The notes under the pieces: generated by a model
Database searches by the model: none
Seen by the model: only the letters and a program-made list of their open reading frames with translations
What the model was told of the DNA's origin: nothing
Shown here: in pieces, positions 43,576 to 51,954 of the stretch
Position numbering within the stretch: position 1 is the first letter of the stretch
Layout: each line of letters begins with the position of its first letter
Program-made: the position numbers and the translations under genes
Assembly (NCBI RefSeq): GCF_022808715.1
Contig: NZ_JAKZKX010000010.1
Location: 1-64,000, forward strand
Direction: 5' to 3'
DNA from: Fundidesulfovibrio agrisoli
GTDB taxonomy: Bacteria > Desulfobacterota > Desulfovibrionia > Desulfovibrionales > Desulfovibrionaceae
DNA length: 64,000 nt

Positions 43576-44016
43576 CTATTCGGTCCGTGCCTTTGTGACG
43601 TGCCAGGCGAAACAGTCGGCGAGAGACTCCGGGATGCCGGGAGCATTCTCAAGAACCCACCGTTTGATTTCATCCTCTTCGTATATTGTGGCGGCTCCGC
43701 TCCAAATGGTGACAAAATCACTTTGGAGCGGGTTGCCTGAATAGAACAAGAAGGGATTGTCGGATATTTGTGTTTCGACGTAGACGATACTCCAATCTCC
43801 AAAGTAAAAGTATTGGAGTATCTTGATGGATGGTGCGTTTAGCTGCTTCTTGATTATGGGGGGCAGTTTTGTTTTGAGCTCGTTGTCGATTTCTCTGATT
43901 ATTCCATCACATGGGGCGGCAAGGGCAGCCGCATCAGGGCACAGTGATGTAAGGCAGAAAGCCAATGTAAATGACACGATTGCATTGGTTAAAATTGTTG
44001 TGCTGCGAATACGCAT
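43576..44016 (-). CDS. Small secreted protein of unknown function
   Basis: A 146-residue protein with an N-terminal signal peptide (about 1-34, ending AALAAP), then a mature domain with aromatic-rich strands (FYFGDWSIVYVET) and three cysteines. Base composition is clearly less GC-rich than neighbours. It starts three bases after the stop of a 74-residue membrane protein, so the two are translationally coupled. No family is recognised. Confidence 0.65.
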   Translation of the reverse strand: MRIRSTTILTNAIVSFTLAFCLTSLCPDAAALAAPCDGIIREIDNELKTKLPPIIKKQLNAPSIKILQYFYFGDWSIVYVETQISDNPFLFYSGNPLQSDFVTIWSGAATIYEEDEIKRWVLENAPGIPESLADCFAWHVTKARTE

Positions 44017-44019
44017 GGT

Positions 44020-44244
44020 TCACATTTTATTTTGTTGCTTGTTCTCGACCACCCAGCCCAGAATGGCACCAACAAATCCAAAAAGAACGCAGAGAACACC
44101 ACCACCCACGCCGATCGCCGCGACCCCATAGCCGAGCATAGCGAGCCAACGTTGCTCGAAATGCCATCCTCCAAAATCGATAGCAGCCCCCAGCAAAGCG
44201 ACTGCAAAACAAATCAGTCCATATTTCAGGTGCTTTGTTAGCAT
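44020..44244 (-). CDS. Small two-helix membrane protein
   Basis: A 74-residue protein with two hydrophobic helices (about 8-25 and 34-66, Gly-rich) and a polar NKQQNKM end. The ATG at 44244 is the best start in a frame that is open far upstream through the neighbouring gene. AT-richer than surroundings. Coupled to the secreted protein gene, suggesting a two-gene unit acquired together. Confidence 0.6.
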   Translation of the reverse strand: MLTKHLKYGLICFAVALLGAAIDFGGWHFEQRWLAMLGYGVAAIGVGGGVLCVLFGFVGAILGWVVENKQQNKM

Positions 44245-44366
44245 AATGGAGTCATCTATCCCAATTGGGGCACTGGTCGGCGCAAAGACATCGGGGTTGG
44301 AGGGTGCCAGCCAAGCAGGCTTCCTGGGTGGATCGCCACGCGCACTCCCGGGCAATCCATGGCCGC

Positions 44367-45143
44367 TTACTCCGCCTTCAACCACTTCATGGCCCTGCGG
44401 GCCTCCTCGTTGCGCAGCTTGCTGATGGCGCTGCTCAGCGCGTCCAGCTGCGTCTCCACGTCGTCCAGGGCGGGTATGTCCGGCAGGTCGGGCAGGCCCA
44501 GCGCGTCCAGGTCGATGGCCTGGAAGGCCAGCTCCCTGTCCAGCTTCCTCACGTCCTCCCAGCCCATGCCGCCCACCACGGCTTCCTTCTCCACCTCCGC
44601 CGGGTCCATGGACTTGGCGAAGTTCAGCACCGTGCTGGGCGATTGCCCGGTGTTCACCCCCTCCACCTCGGCGTTGATGGTCGCGGCCAGGGCCTTGAGG
44701 CTGTCCAGGTTGGGCAGCAGGATTTTGCGCGCCGGGTTGTGCGGGTCCGAGCCGTAGGCGCCGTGCAGGTAGTCCTGCGTGGCGGCGCGCACGGCCATGT
44801 AAACGTAACGCACGCTCTTGGCGTAGCGCCCGGCAAAGGTCAGGCCGAAGGGCGGGGTGAAGCGCCACGGCTCGCCCACGGCTGCGGCCTGGGCGGGCAG
44901 GGCGGCGACGTCCACGCCGCACTCCCGGAAGAAGCCGACGGCCAACTCCTCGTCCACCAGCAGGGCGAACAGCGCGGCCCAGTGCCGCAGGGCTCGCAGC
45001 CCCATCTCGCGCACGTCGCCAGCCAACGCCTTGAACCCCTCCAGCCGCGCCTCCACCCTGCGGCGGCGCGCGAAGAAGTTCTCCGCCATCTCGCTCATGG
45101 TCTCGTTGTAGAAATCTTCCAGGAACGATTTGTTCTTGGGCAT
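44367..45143 (-). CDS. Hypothetical helical protein
   Basis: A 258-residue, largely helical soluble protein without signal peptide. Start at 45143 with GGGAGAGG upstream. Segments such as FLEDFYNETMSEMAENFFARRRR (near the N-terminus) suggest a coiled or helical-bundle protein; the end (about 225-258) is predicted as a coiled coil. No family is recognised. It is divergent from the EAL-GGDEF gene, and the 149-base gap contains the triple 11-base repeat, so both genes could share control. Confidence 0.7.
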   Translation of the reverse strand: MPKNKSFLEDFYNETMSEMAENFFARRRRVEARLEGFKALAGDVREMGLRALRHWAALFALLVDEELAVGFFRECGVDVAALPAQAAAVGEPWRFTPPFGLTFAGRYAKSVRYVYMAVRAATQDYLHGAYGSDPHNPARKILLPNLDSLKALAATINAEVEGVNTGQSPSTVLNFAKSMDPAEVEKEAVVGGMGWEDVRKLDRELAFQAIDLDALGLPDLPDIPALDDVETQLDALSSAISKLRNEEARRAMKWLKAE

Positions 45144-45222
45144 GCGTGCCTCTCCCAGTGATCCACACCTACGGGGCGGGGGCGTTCTTGGCAAGGCCCG
45201 GCGCAGGGATGTAACAATGCCC

Positions 45223-45251
45223 GTCACGCGTTCTTCACATTCCTTTCACGT
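45223..45251 (+). promoter_or_regulatory. Triple 11-base-phased TCAC repeat (Pho-box-like) before the EAL-GGDEF gene
   Basis: GTCACGC-GTTC-TTCACAT-TCCT-TTCACGT: three half-sites starting at 45223, 45234 and 45245, exactly 11 bases apart. A GTAACAA lies 12 bases before the first. The array fits PhoB-type binding as one-and-a-half boxes. Confidence 0.5.
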
Positions 45252-45292
45252 CTCCGCCAAGCTGCGGGTGCATTTGGGTATACCAAGACAGC

Positions 45293-47629
45293 ATGGCAGT
45301 GAGCATCATGGACTTCAAGCCGCGTCTGGAACAGCGCTTCTTGCGCACCGGCAAGCCCACCCCTCCCCTGGGGCGGACGCTGACCCTTTTCGACCCCCCG
45401 CATCGCGACATCCTGGAAAACATGCTCTCCCTGGGGCAGCCCGTGGGCATCATGCTCTTCGAGATTCAGGACTTCTACATGTTCTCCCGCATCTACGGGC
45501 AGGATGTGTCCGACGCCCTGGCCGCGGCAATGGAGGGCGAGCTGGCCTCCCTGGCCAGGGAGCAGGTGCAGGGCCTGCCCCTGGTGCTCCTGGAGCGCCT
45601 GGAGGGCGACAAGCACCTGCTGGTGCTGGGCGGCGTGGGGCTTCGGCGGGAGGCCCTGACCCACACGGCCTCCATCATGCGCCTGAACCTGCGCGCGCGC
45701 CTGAAGCGCGAGGCCCTCAACCTCACCGGGCAGGACCTGGAGCTGGCCGTTGGGGTGGCCCGGCTGCAGAAAGGCTCCGGCCGCCGCGGCCTGGAGCAGG
45801 CCATGCACACCGCCCTGGCCGACGCCCACGGCATGATCCGGGGCACGGCCAACCCCACGGCGGGGGGGCTGCTGGGCGAGTTCCGCGCCGTGCTGGAGAC
45901 CGGCGGGGTCCGCGCCGTGTACCAGCCCGTGGTGGACCTGCGCGGCGGGGGCATCTTCGCCTGGGAGGCCCTGGCCCGCGGGCCCGTGGGCAGCACCTTC
46001 GAGAACCCGGCCATGCTCTTCGGCTTCGCCGAGGAGAACAACCTGGTCTTCCCCCTGGAGCGGGCCTGCCGCGCCGCCGCGCTGACAGGCTTCGGCAACC
46101 CCGGCTCGGGGCGCAAGCTCTTCCTCAACGTGCACCCGCGCACCCTGGTGGACCCGCAGTTCAACCCCGGCGAAACGGTCCGGCTGCTGGATTCGCTCGG
46201 CCTGGAGCCCCACGACGTGGTGCTCGAGATCACCGAGCGCCACTCCACCAAGGATTTCTCGCTCTTCCACCGCACCCTGGACCACTACCGGGGCGAGGGC
46301 TACAAGGTGGCCGTGGACGACGTGGGCACGGGCTATTCCGGCCTGTGGTCCATCGCGGAGATCCGCCCGGATTTCATCAAGCTGGACATGTCCCTGGTGC
46401 GCGGCATCGACTCCAACCCGGTGAAGCGCGCCCTCATCGAGACCTTCCTGACCTTCTCCGACAAGGTGGGCTGCAAGGTGGTGGCCGAGGGCATCGAGAC
46501 GCCCACCGAGCTCACCTCCCTGGTGGCCATGGGCGTTCATTACGGCCAGGGCTACTTCCTGGCCCGGCCGGGCGCGCCGCGCCCGGAGCTGAGCCCCGAG
46601 GCCGCGCGCCTGATCGTCACGGGCAACCGCCGCTCCATGGCCGAGTTCAAGTGCTCCGCGCCCATCGGCGGCCACGCGGACCAGGCCGTGCAGGTGCAGG
46701 CCACGGCCAACGTGGGCGAGGTGAAGCGCTTCCTGGAGCAGCACCCCCAGGTGAGCTCCGTGGCCGTGATATCCGGCAGGCGGCCGGTGGGCCTGGTGAC
46801 GCGCCACCAGATGGACAGGGTGCTCTCCTCCCAGTACGGGCTGGCCCTCTATACCAACCGGCCCGTGACCCGCATCATGGACAGCCAGCCCCTCATAGTG
46901 GACTGGAACACTCCCGTGGAGGTGGTGGCTCAGGCCGCCATGAACCGCGAGGGCTACAAGGTCTACGACCACGTGCTGGTCACGCGGGAGGGCAAGCTCT
47001 CCGGGCTGGCCTCCGTGCAGAAGATCCTGGACGCCCTGGCCCAGGTGCAGATGGAGCTGGCCAAGGGGGCCAACCCGCTCTCGGGCCTGCCCGGCAACGT
47101 GGCCATCGAGCGGGAGATGGAATCCAGGGTGGGCAGCGGCGAGCCGGTGAGCTTCATCTACGCCGACCTGGACAACTTCAAGGTCTACAACGATTCCTAT
47201 GGGTTCAAGGCGGGGGACGAGATCATCCTCATGGCCTCGCGCATCATGGCCTGGGCCCTGCGCCGCCACGGCTCCCCCAAGGACTTCCTGGGCCACGTGG
47301 GCGGGGACGACTTCGTGCTGGTGACCACCCCGGACAGGGCGGACAGAATATGCAGGGGGATCACCCGCTGCTTCAAGCGGCTGGCCCCCTCCTGCTACGG
47401 CGACGAGGACAGGGCGGCGGGCTACATCACGGGCAAGGACCGCTCCGGCAAGGAGGGGCGCTTCGGCTTCGTGAGCGTCTCCTTGGCCATCGTGGACTGC
47501 CAGGGCAACTGCACGCTCGATTCCATCTCGCACCGCTCGGCCGAGATGAAGAAATATGCCAAGAGCCGGCCGGGCAACGTCTGGGTGCGCGACAGGCGCG
47601 GCCCCTCAGGCCTCATCGCGGCCGTCTGA
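45293..47629 (+). CDS. EAL-CBS-GGDEF c-di-GMP turnover protein
   Basis: A 778-residue cytoplasmic protein: a degenerate GGDEF-like N-terminus (about 45-195), an EAL phosphodiesterase domain (about 205-440), two CBS motifs (about 465-595) and a C-terminal GGDEF domain (about 605-765). The EAL residues needed for catalysis are visible (EALARG, LNVHP, LEITE, DDVGTG, KLDMS, EGIET). The GGDEF loop reads GGDDF (about 669), a conservative change, so it may be active, inactive or a GTP-sensing regulator. CBS pairs bind adenine nucleotides, so it may tie c-di-GMP to energy state. The preceding repeat suggests phosphate control. The start codon lacks a strong ribosome site; an ATG five codons later is an alternative. 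Confidence 0.88.
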   Translation: MAVSIMDFKPRLEQRFLRTGKPTPPLGRTLTLFDPPHRDILENMLSLGQPVGIMLFEIQDFYMFSRIYGQDVSDALAAAMEGELASLAREQVQGLPLVLLERLEGDKHLLVLGGVGLRREALTHTASIMRLNLRARLKREALNLTGQDLELAVGVARLQKGSGRRGLEQAMHTALADAHGMIRGTANPTAGGLLGEFRAVLETGGVRAVYQPVVDLRGGGIFAWEALARGPVGSTFENPAMLFGFAEENNLVFPLERACRAAALTGFGNPGSGRKLFLNVHPRTLVDPQFNPGETVRLLDSLGLEPHDVVLEITERHSTKDFSLFHRTLDHYRGEGYKVAVDDVGTGYSGLWSIAEIRPDFIKLDMSLVRGIDSNPVKRALIETFLTFSDKVGCKVVAEGIETPTELTSLVAMGVHYGQGYFLARPGAPRPELSPEAARLIVTGNRRSMAEFKCSAPIGGHADQAVQVQATANVGEVKRFLEQHPQVSSVAVISGRRPVGLVTRHQMDRVLSSQYGLALYTNRPVTRIMDSQPLIVDWNTPVEVVAQAAMNREGYKVYDHVLVTREGKLSGLASVQKILDALAQVQMELAKGANPLSGLPGNVAIEREMESRVGSGEPVSFIYADLDNFKVYNDSYGFKAGDEIILMASRIMAWALRRHGSPKDFLGHVGGDDFVLVTTPDRADRICRGITRCFKRLAPSCYGDEDRAAGYITGKDRSGKEGRFGFVSVSLAIVDCQGNCTLDSISHRSAEMKKYAKSRPGNVWVRDRRGPSGLIAAV

Positions 47630-47633
47630 GCCC

Positions 47634-49529
47634 TCAGGCAGCATCGAAGCGGCGCAGCCACAGTTCCAGCGCGGCCAGGGCCCACAGCCGCTTGCCGTGA
47701 TCCGCCCGGCCCCCGGCGTGCTCCTCCAGGATGCGCGCCAGGGCCTCGGGCCGCAGCCAGCGCCGCGCCGCCACACCCCCCAGCAGCAGCTCCCGGCACC
47801 AGCCGGAGAGATCCTCCCGCAGCCACTTGCCCACCGGGATGCCGAAGCCCCGCTTGCCCCCGGCCAGCACCTCTGGCGGCAGCAGGTCCGCGAAGGCCCC
47901 GCGCAGCAGGTGTTTGCCCGTGCGCCCGCGCAGTTTCATGTTTCCGGGCAGGCGCGCGGCCCAGTCGGCCAGGTCGGCGTCCAGCAGGGGGGAGCGGCCC
48001 TCCAGCCCGTGGGCCATGCACATGCGGTCGGCCTTCACCAGCAGGTCGCCGGGCAGGTAGGCGGCCATGTCCACGGCCAGGGTGCGGTCCAGGAAGTTTT
48101 CGGCGCGGGCCCGGTCGAAGTATCCGGCCAGCAGGGCCTCGGCGCCGTCCCCGGCCAGGGCCTGCCCGCGCGGCTCGTCCCGCCAGAGCGCCGCGGCCTC
48201 CTCGGGCGCGAAGTAGGAGCCCCAGCGCACGATGCTGGCCTTTGGGCTGATCCGGGCCACCTGGGCCAGGCGCTTGAGCCCGGCCACCCAGTCGGCCTCG
48301 ATGGGCTTGTCGCCGCGCTGGGGCAGGCGGGCCAGCAGGGCGGGCAGCAGGCGCTGCGTGAGCGCGGCGGGCAGCGCCGCGTAGAGGTTGGCCAGCGGGT
48401 CCAGCCAGTAGCGCTGGTAGCCCGCGAACAGCTCGTCCCCGCCGTCGCCGTTGAGCGCCACGGTGACGTGCTCGCGGGTCATGCGCGCCAAAAACCAGGA
48501 GGGCAGTGCCGAGGGGTCGGCGAAGGGCTCGCCCGCGTGGGCCACCACCTGCTCCAGGGTGTCGGGCACGTGCCCGTACTCCAACTGGAACTCGTGGTGC
48601 TCGGTGCCGTAGCGTTCGGCCACGGCCCGGGCCTTGGGCAGCTCGGAGAAGGCCTGCTCCCTGAAGCCGATGGAGAAGGTCTTCACCGGCTCGGCGCACA
48701 GCCCGGCCATGATGGCGGTGATGATGCTCGAATCGATCCCGCCGGAGAGGTGCGCTCCCAGCGGCACCTCGGACATCAGCCTGATGCACGTGGCCTCGGT
48801 GAGGCGCTCGCGCAGCTCCTCGGCCAGCTCCTCCTCGGTGCCGCCCCACTTGGGCTCGAACTCGGGTTGCCAGTAGCGCGTGAGGCGCAGCCCGGAGGCG
48901 TCCCAGGTCAAATGATGCGCCGGGGGCAGCTTGGCCGCGCCCTTGAAGGCGCAGAGCGGGTCCGGCACGTATTGCAGGGTGAGATACAGGTTCAGGGCGT
49001 GCAGGTCCGGCTCGCGGGAGACGCCGGGGTGGGCCAGCAGCCCGCCCGGCTCCGAGGCGAACAGGAAGCCGTCCTGCCCGGCGGCGTAGAAGAAAGGCTT
49101 CTTGCCCAGCTTGTCCCGCGCGGCGAACAGGGTCTGGCTCCGTTCGTCCCAGATGGCGAAGGCGAACATGCCGCGCAGGCGGCGGGCGCAGTCCGGCCCG
49201 TACTCCTCGTAAGCGTGGACGATGGCCTCGGTGTCGGAGCGGGTGGCGAAGGCGTGGCCCTTGGCCTCGAGCTCCCGCCTGAGATCGAGGTGGTTGTAGA
49301 TCTCGCCGTTGAACACGATCCAGACCGAGCCGTCCTCGTTGCACATGGGCTGGTCGCCCGTGGCCAGGTCGATGATGGCCAGGCGGCAGTGGGCCAGGCC
49401 CGCGCGCTCCCGCAGGTGGAAACCGTGGCCGTCCGGCCCACGGTGCCCGATACCGGCGGCCATGCGCGCCAGAACGGCCCTGTCCGGCGACTGGCCTCGG
49501 GGAGCGATGATGCCCGCTATGCCGCACAT
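47634..49529 (-). CDS. Asparagine-synthase-type amidotransferase (AsnB family) 1
   Basis: A 631-residue protein with a class II glutaminase domain (catalytic Cys2 after Met removal, MCGIAG; FNGEIYNH) and a C-terminal synthetase domain with PPi loop LSGGIDSS (about 265) and ALNGDGGDELFAGYQ. Sugar-linked AsnB relatives in exopolysaccharide loci amidate uronic acids rather than make asparagine. ATG at 49529 with GGAG upstream. It converges with the EAL-GGDEF gene, leaving four bases between stops. Two REP-like repeats separate it from the glycosyltransferase upstream. Confidence 0.9.
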   Translation of the reverse strand: MCGIAGIIAPRGQSPDRAVLARMAAGIGHRGPDGHGFHLRERAGLAHCRLAIIDLATGDQPMCNEDGSVWIVFNGEIYNHLDLRRELEAKGHAFATRSDTEAIVHAYEEYGPDCARRLRGMFAFAIWDERSQTLFAARDKLGKKPFFYAAGQDGFLFASEPGGLLAHPGVSREPDLHALNLYLTLQYVPDPLCAFKGAAKLPPAHHLTWDASGLRLTRYWQPEFEPKWGGTEEELAEELRERLTEATCIRLMSEVPLGAHLSGGIDSSIITAIMAGLCAEPVKTFSIGFREQAFSELPKARAVAERYGTEHHEFQLEYGHVPDTLEQVVAHAGEPFADPSALPSWFLARMTREHVTVALNGDGGDELFAGYQRYWLDPLANLYAALPAALTQRLLPALLARLPQRGDKPIEADWVAGLKRLAQVARISPKASIVRWGSYFAPEEAAALWRDEPRGQALAGDGAEALLAGYFDRARAENFLDRTLAVDMAAYLPGDLLVKADRMCMAHGLEGRSPLLDADLADWAARLPGNMKLRGRTGKHLLRGAFADLLPPEVLAGGKRGFGIPVGKWLREDLSGWCRELLLGGVAARRWLRPEALARILEEHAGGRADHGKRLWALAALELWLRRFDAA

Positions 49530-49554
49530 ACGGCCGTCTCCATACCCGGACAGG

Positions 49555-49590
49555 GGTTCCAAGGGGCGCAGCCCTTTGGCCGCCGGAGGC
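49555..49590. repeat. REP-like palindromic element, copy B
   Basis: GGTTCCAAGGGGC...GCCCTTTGGCCGCCGGAGGC, the same unit as at 27854-27893, in the gap before the first amidotransferase. Confidence 0.75.
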
Positions 49591-49625
49591 TTCTTCCGGC
49601 AAGTATGAACGCCGGAGGAGAAGAT

Positions 49626-49665
49626 GCCTCCGGCGGGCAAAGGGAGTTCCTCCCTTTGCAATCCC
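49626..49665. repeat. REP-like palindromic element, copy C (inverted)
   Basis: Reverse-complement orientation of the same unit (GCCTCCGGCGGGCAAAGGGAG...CCCTTTGCAATCCC), 35 bases from copy B. The pair forms a BIME-like inverted doublet in the 172-base gap. Confidence 0.7.
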
Positions 49666-49701
49666 ATATCGCTTCGCGTTCAGGGCGGTGGAGGCGTCGC
49701 A

Positions 49702-50847
49702 TCAGCGATGCCCTCCGGCCAGACGGGCGCACAGTTCCAGATAACGCGAGGCGGCCGAAGCCCAGGAATAATGGCGCTCAACGCGCTCGCGGCCAGCCGC
49801 GCCCATGGTTTCGAGCAGGGGGATGTCTGTCAGCAGGGGAGCCAGGGCTGCGGCCAGGGCCGGGGCGTCCTCGGGGGGGACGAGCCGGCCGGTGAGGCCC
49901 GGCAGCACCAGCTCCTCGCTGCCCGCGATGGCGCTGGCCACCACCGGAAGGCCAGAGGCCATGGCCTCCAGCACGGCGTTGGGCATGCCCTCGTCCCGCG
50001 AAGGGAACACGAAGAGGTCCGCCCCGCGCAGGGCGCGCGCCAGCTCCGGGCGGCGCATCCAGCCGTGGAAGAAGATCTTGTCGCGGATGCCCAGGGAGGA
50101 TGCCTGCTGCTCCAACTCGGGGCGCATGGGGCCGTCGCCCGCCAGGTGCAGTTCGAAGGGTGCCGCGGCCATGTCGCCCAGGGCAGCGAGAAGGATGTCC
50201 AGCCCTTTCTGGTAGACCAGTCTGCCGTGGAAGAACAGTCGCACCGGGCCGGGCGCACGCTCGCCGCTGCGGGGGTGGAAGAGCGCCGTGTCCGCCCCGT
50301 TGGGGATCACCGGGTATTCCAGGCCGGGCTCGAAGCGCCGGGCCAGGGCGGCCAGACCGCCGCTGTTGGCAACAACCGCGCCAGCCTTGCGCCACAGGAG
50401 GCGGATCAACGGGCCGGTGAGCCTGTGCATGGCGGCCAGGTCGTAGGGCTGGAACCCTGGCACGTCGCCGCCGCGCAGCGAGACCACGTAGGGCGTGCCA
50501 CCAAACGCCTTGACCAGCCAGGCGGGCGGGCCGCAGGGGATGCCGAAGTAGGCCAGCACGGCATCTGGACGGAAGCGCCGGGCCATGAGCGGGGCGTGGA
50601 GGCAGGCGCTGGCCATGAAGGCGGCCATCTCCCAGGGGGCGCATTTCTCCTCGTGGCGGCGGATGGTGGGGATGCGGCGGATCTCGAAGCCGTCCGCGCG
50701 CTCGCGGGCCGGAAAGCCCCTGAATGCCGAGGTGAGCACCAGCACCTCTGCGCCCTGGCGGGCCATCTCGCGGGAGATGTTGGCCGTGGCGTTGCCCGCG
50801 CCCCCGCCCAGAGGGGGGTATTCGTAATTGATGGCCAGAATGCGCAT
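49702..50847 (-). CDS. GT4-family glycosyltransferase
   Basis: A 381-residue GT-B-fold glycosyltransferase with the glycine-rich N-terminal loop NYEYPPLGGGAG (about 7-18), donor-site motifs VIPNGADTALFHP and FPSRDEGMPNAVLEAMASGLP (the E-x7-E signature, about 275-295). These enzymes add hexoses to a lipid or growing glycan at the cytoplasmic face. The acceptor is unknown. Flanked on both sides by REP-like elements and separated by 303 bases from the methyltransferase gene, so it may be its own unit with the first amidotransferase. Confidence 0.9.
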   Translation of the reverse strand: MRILAINYEYPPLGGGAGNATANISREMARQGAEVLVLTSAFRGFPARERADGFEIRRIPTIRRHEEKCAPWEMAAFMASACLHAPLMARRFRPDAVLAYFGIPCGPPAWLVKAFGGTPYVVSLRGGDVPGFQPYDLAAMHRLTGPLIRLLWRKAGAVVANSGGLAALARRFEPGLEYPVIPNGADTALFHPRSGERAPGPVRLFFHGRLVYQKGLDILLAALGDMAAAPFELHLAGDGPMRPELEQQASSLGIRDKIFFHGWMRRPELARALRGADLFVFPSRDEGMPNAVLEAMASGLPVVASAIAGSEELVLPGLTGRLVPPEDAPALAAALAPLLTDIPLLETMGAAGRERVERHYSWASAASRYLELCARLAGGHR

Positions 50848-51150
50848 CGCGTCCGGAGTCCTCAGAAGCCCGTCAAAGCGTTGAATAAAATCAAATTAAT
50901 ACGGGATTCCAAAGGGCGAAGCCCTTTGGCCGCCGGAGGTCTTTCCTGGCCCATCATGGCGCCAGCCCTGGCCTCCCCGCGCCGAACCGTCGGCTGTATT
51001 TGAACAACATCCGCCAGTTCGGCGCGCAGAGGCCAAGGCCGGACCCGGCGCGGCTCATCCCGGCAGGGCGCCATGGCGGCAGTTGGACACCTGTCCAGGT
51101 CAAGCCGCGTTCGCGCCTGTGTCGCTGTCGCGTTCCTTTGGAACATCACC
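50848..51150. other. Gene-free gap with REP-like copy D
   Basis: About 300 bases between the GT4 and methyltransferase genes. It contains one REP-like element and an AT-rich stretch around 50880-50902. No gene is supported. Confidence 0.5.
50903..50939. repeat. REP-like palindromic element, copy D
   Basis: GGGATTCCAAAGGGC / GCCCTTTGGCCGCCGGAGG, nearly identical to copy A, downstream of the methyltransferase gene (minus strand). Confidence 0.75.
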
Positions 51151-51954
51151 TCAGACCACGGCCTCGCAGAAGATCGACGCCACGGTGGTGGCCAGCATGT
51201 CCGGGTCGCGCCCTGCGAACTCCCTGTCCAGGAAGGGCTCCACGGCCCTGAAGGCGCGTTTGTCCGTCTCGCGCCGCAGCACCTTGGCGGCGAACCCGGC
51301 GTCCCCAAGCGCCTGAAGATGGTCGTCCAGGCGGTTGCGGGGCAGGTCCCCGGGGTCCAGGAGGTTCTCCCAGATAGCGCGCGGGAACGTGAGGAACTGG
51401 AAGGGATATTTGAAGAAGTGGTCGCGGTAGTCCACCTTGTGCAGCATGAATCCGCCCGGGGCCAGCACGCGCCTGCACTGGCGCATCAGGCCCAGGGGAT
51501 CGCGCACGTGCTCCAGCACGGAGTTGGAGACGATCACGTCCGCGCTGGCCTCAGGCAGCAGGCTGAAGTCGCGCAGGCGGCGCACGTTCTGCGGCCCGGC
51601 CTGGGGGAAATGCACGCGCACACGCTCCAGCAGGGCCGCGTCGCGCCCTGGGTCGAACAGGGCGTAGGGCTCCACCCCGGTCCAGGAGCCGCCGAAGAGG
51701 GCGGTCCAGGCGTAGCCGGTGGCGTTGGTGGCCCCGCAGCCCAGCTCCACGGCGCGCAGGCCCTCCAGGGGCTTCCAGGCCTCGGCGGCCAGCTCGGCGT
51801 AGCCTTTGACCACGGCCTCGGGGTCGCCCAGGGCGGCATTGACCCGCCAATAGGGCAGGATGCCGCCCAGCTTGTCCAGCGCGGCCCCGGAGAGCAGGAA
51901 GCGCCGGATGAGCCGCAGCGGGACGTACTCCATGTTGGACCAGATCATGCTCAT
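51151..51954 (-). CDS. SAM-dependent methyltransferase
   Basis: A 267-residue class I methyltransferase with SAM motif AVELGCGATNATG (about 66-78), acidic VEP (about 92) and the later SNSVLEHVRDP (about 140-150). Methylates a small molecule, sugar or glycan in this context. Its ATG overlaps the stop of the second amidotransferase (ATGA), so they are coupled. Confidence 0.88.
   Translation of the reverse strand: MSMIWSNMEYVPLRLIRRFLLSGAALDKLGGILPYWRVNAALGDPEAVVKGYAELAAEAWKPLEGLRAVELGCGATNATGYAWTALFGGSWTGVEPYALFDPGRDAALLERVRVHFPQAGPQNVRRLRDFSLLPEASADVIVSNSVLEHVRDPLGLMRQCRRVLAPGGFMLHKVDYRDHFFKYPFQFLTFPRAIWENLLDPGDLPRNRLDDHLQALGDAGFAAKVLRRETDKRAFRAVEPFLDREFAGRDPDMLATTVASIFCEAVV

Noticed and set aside
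49555-50939. Repeats around the GT4 gene as a CRISPR array
   Set aside because: The units are palindromic, irregularly spaced, in both orientations, and lack unique spacers of constant length; no cas genes are nearby.
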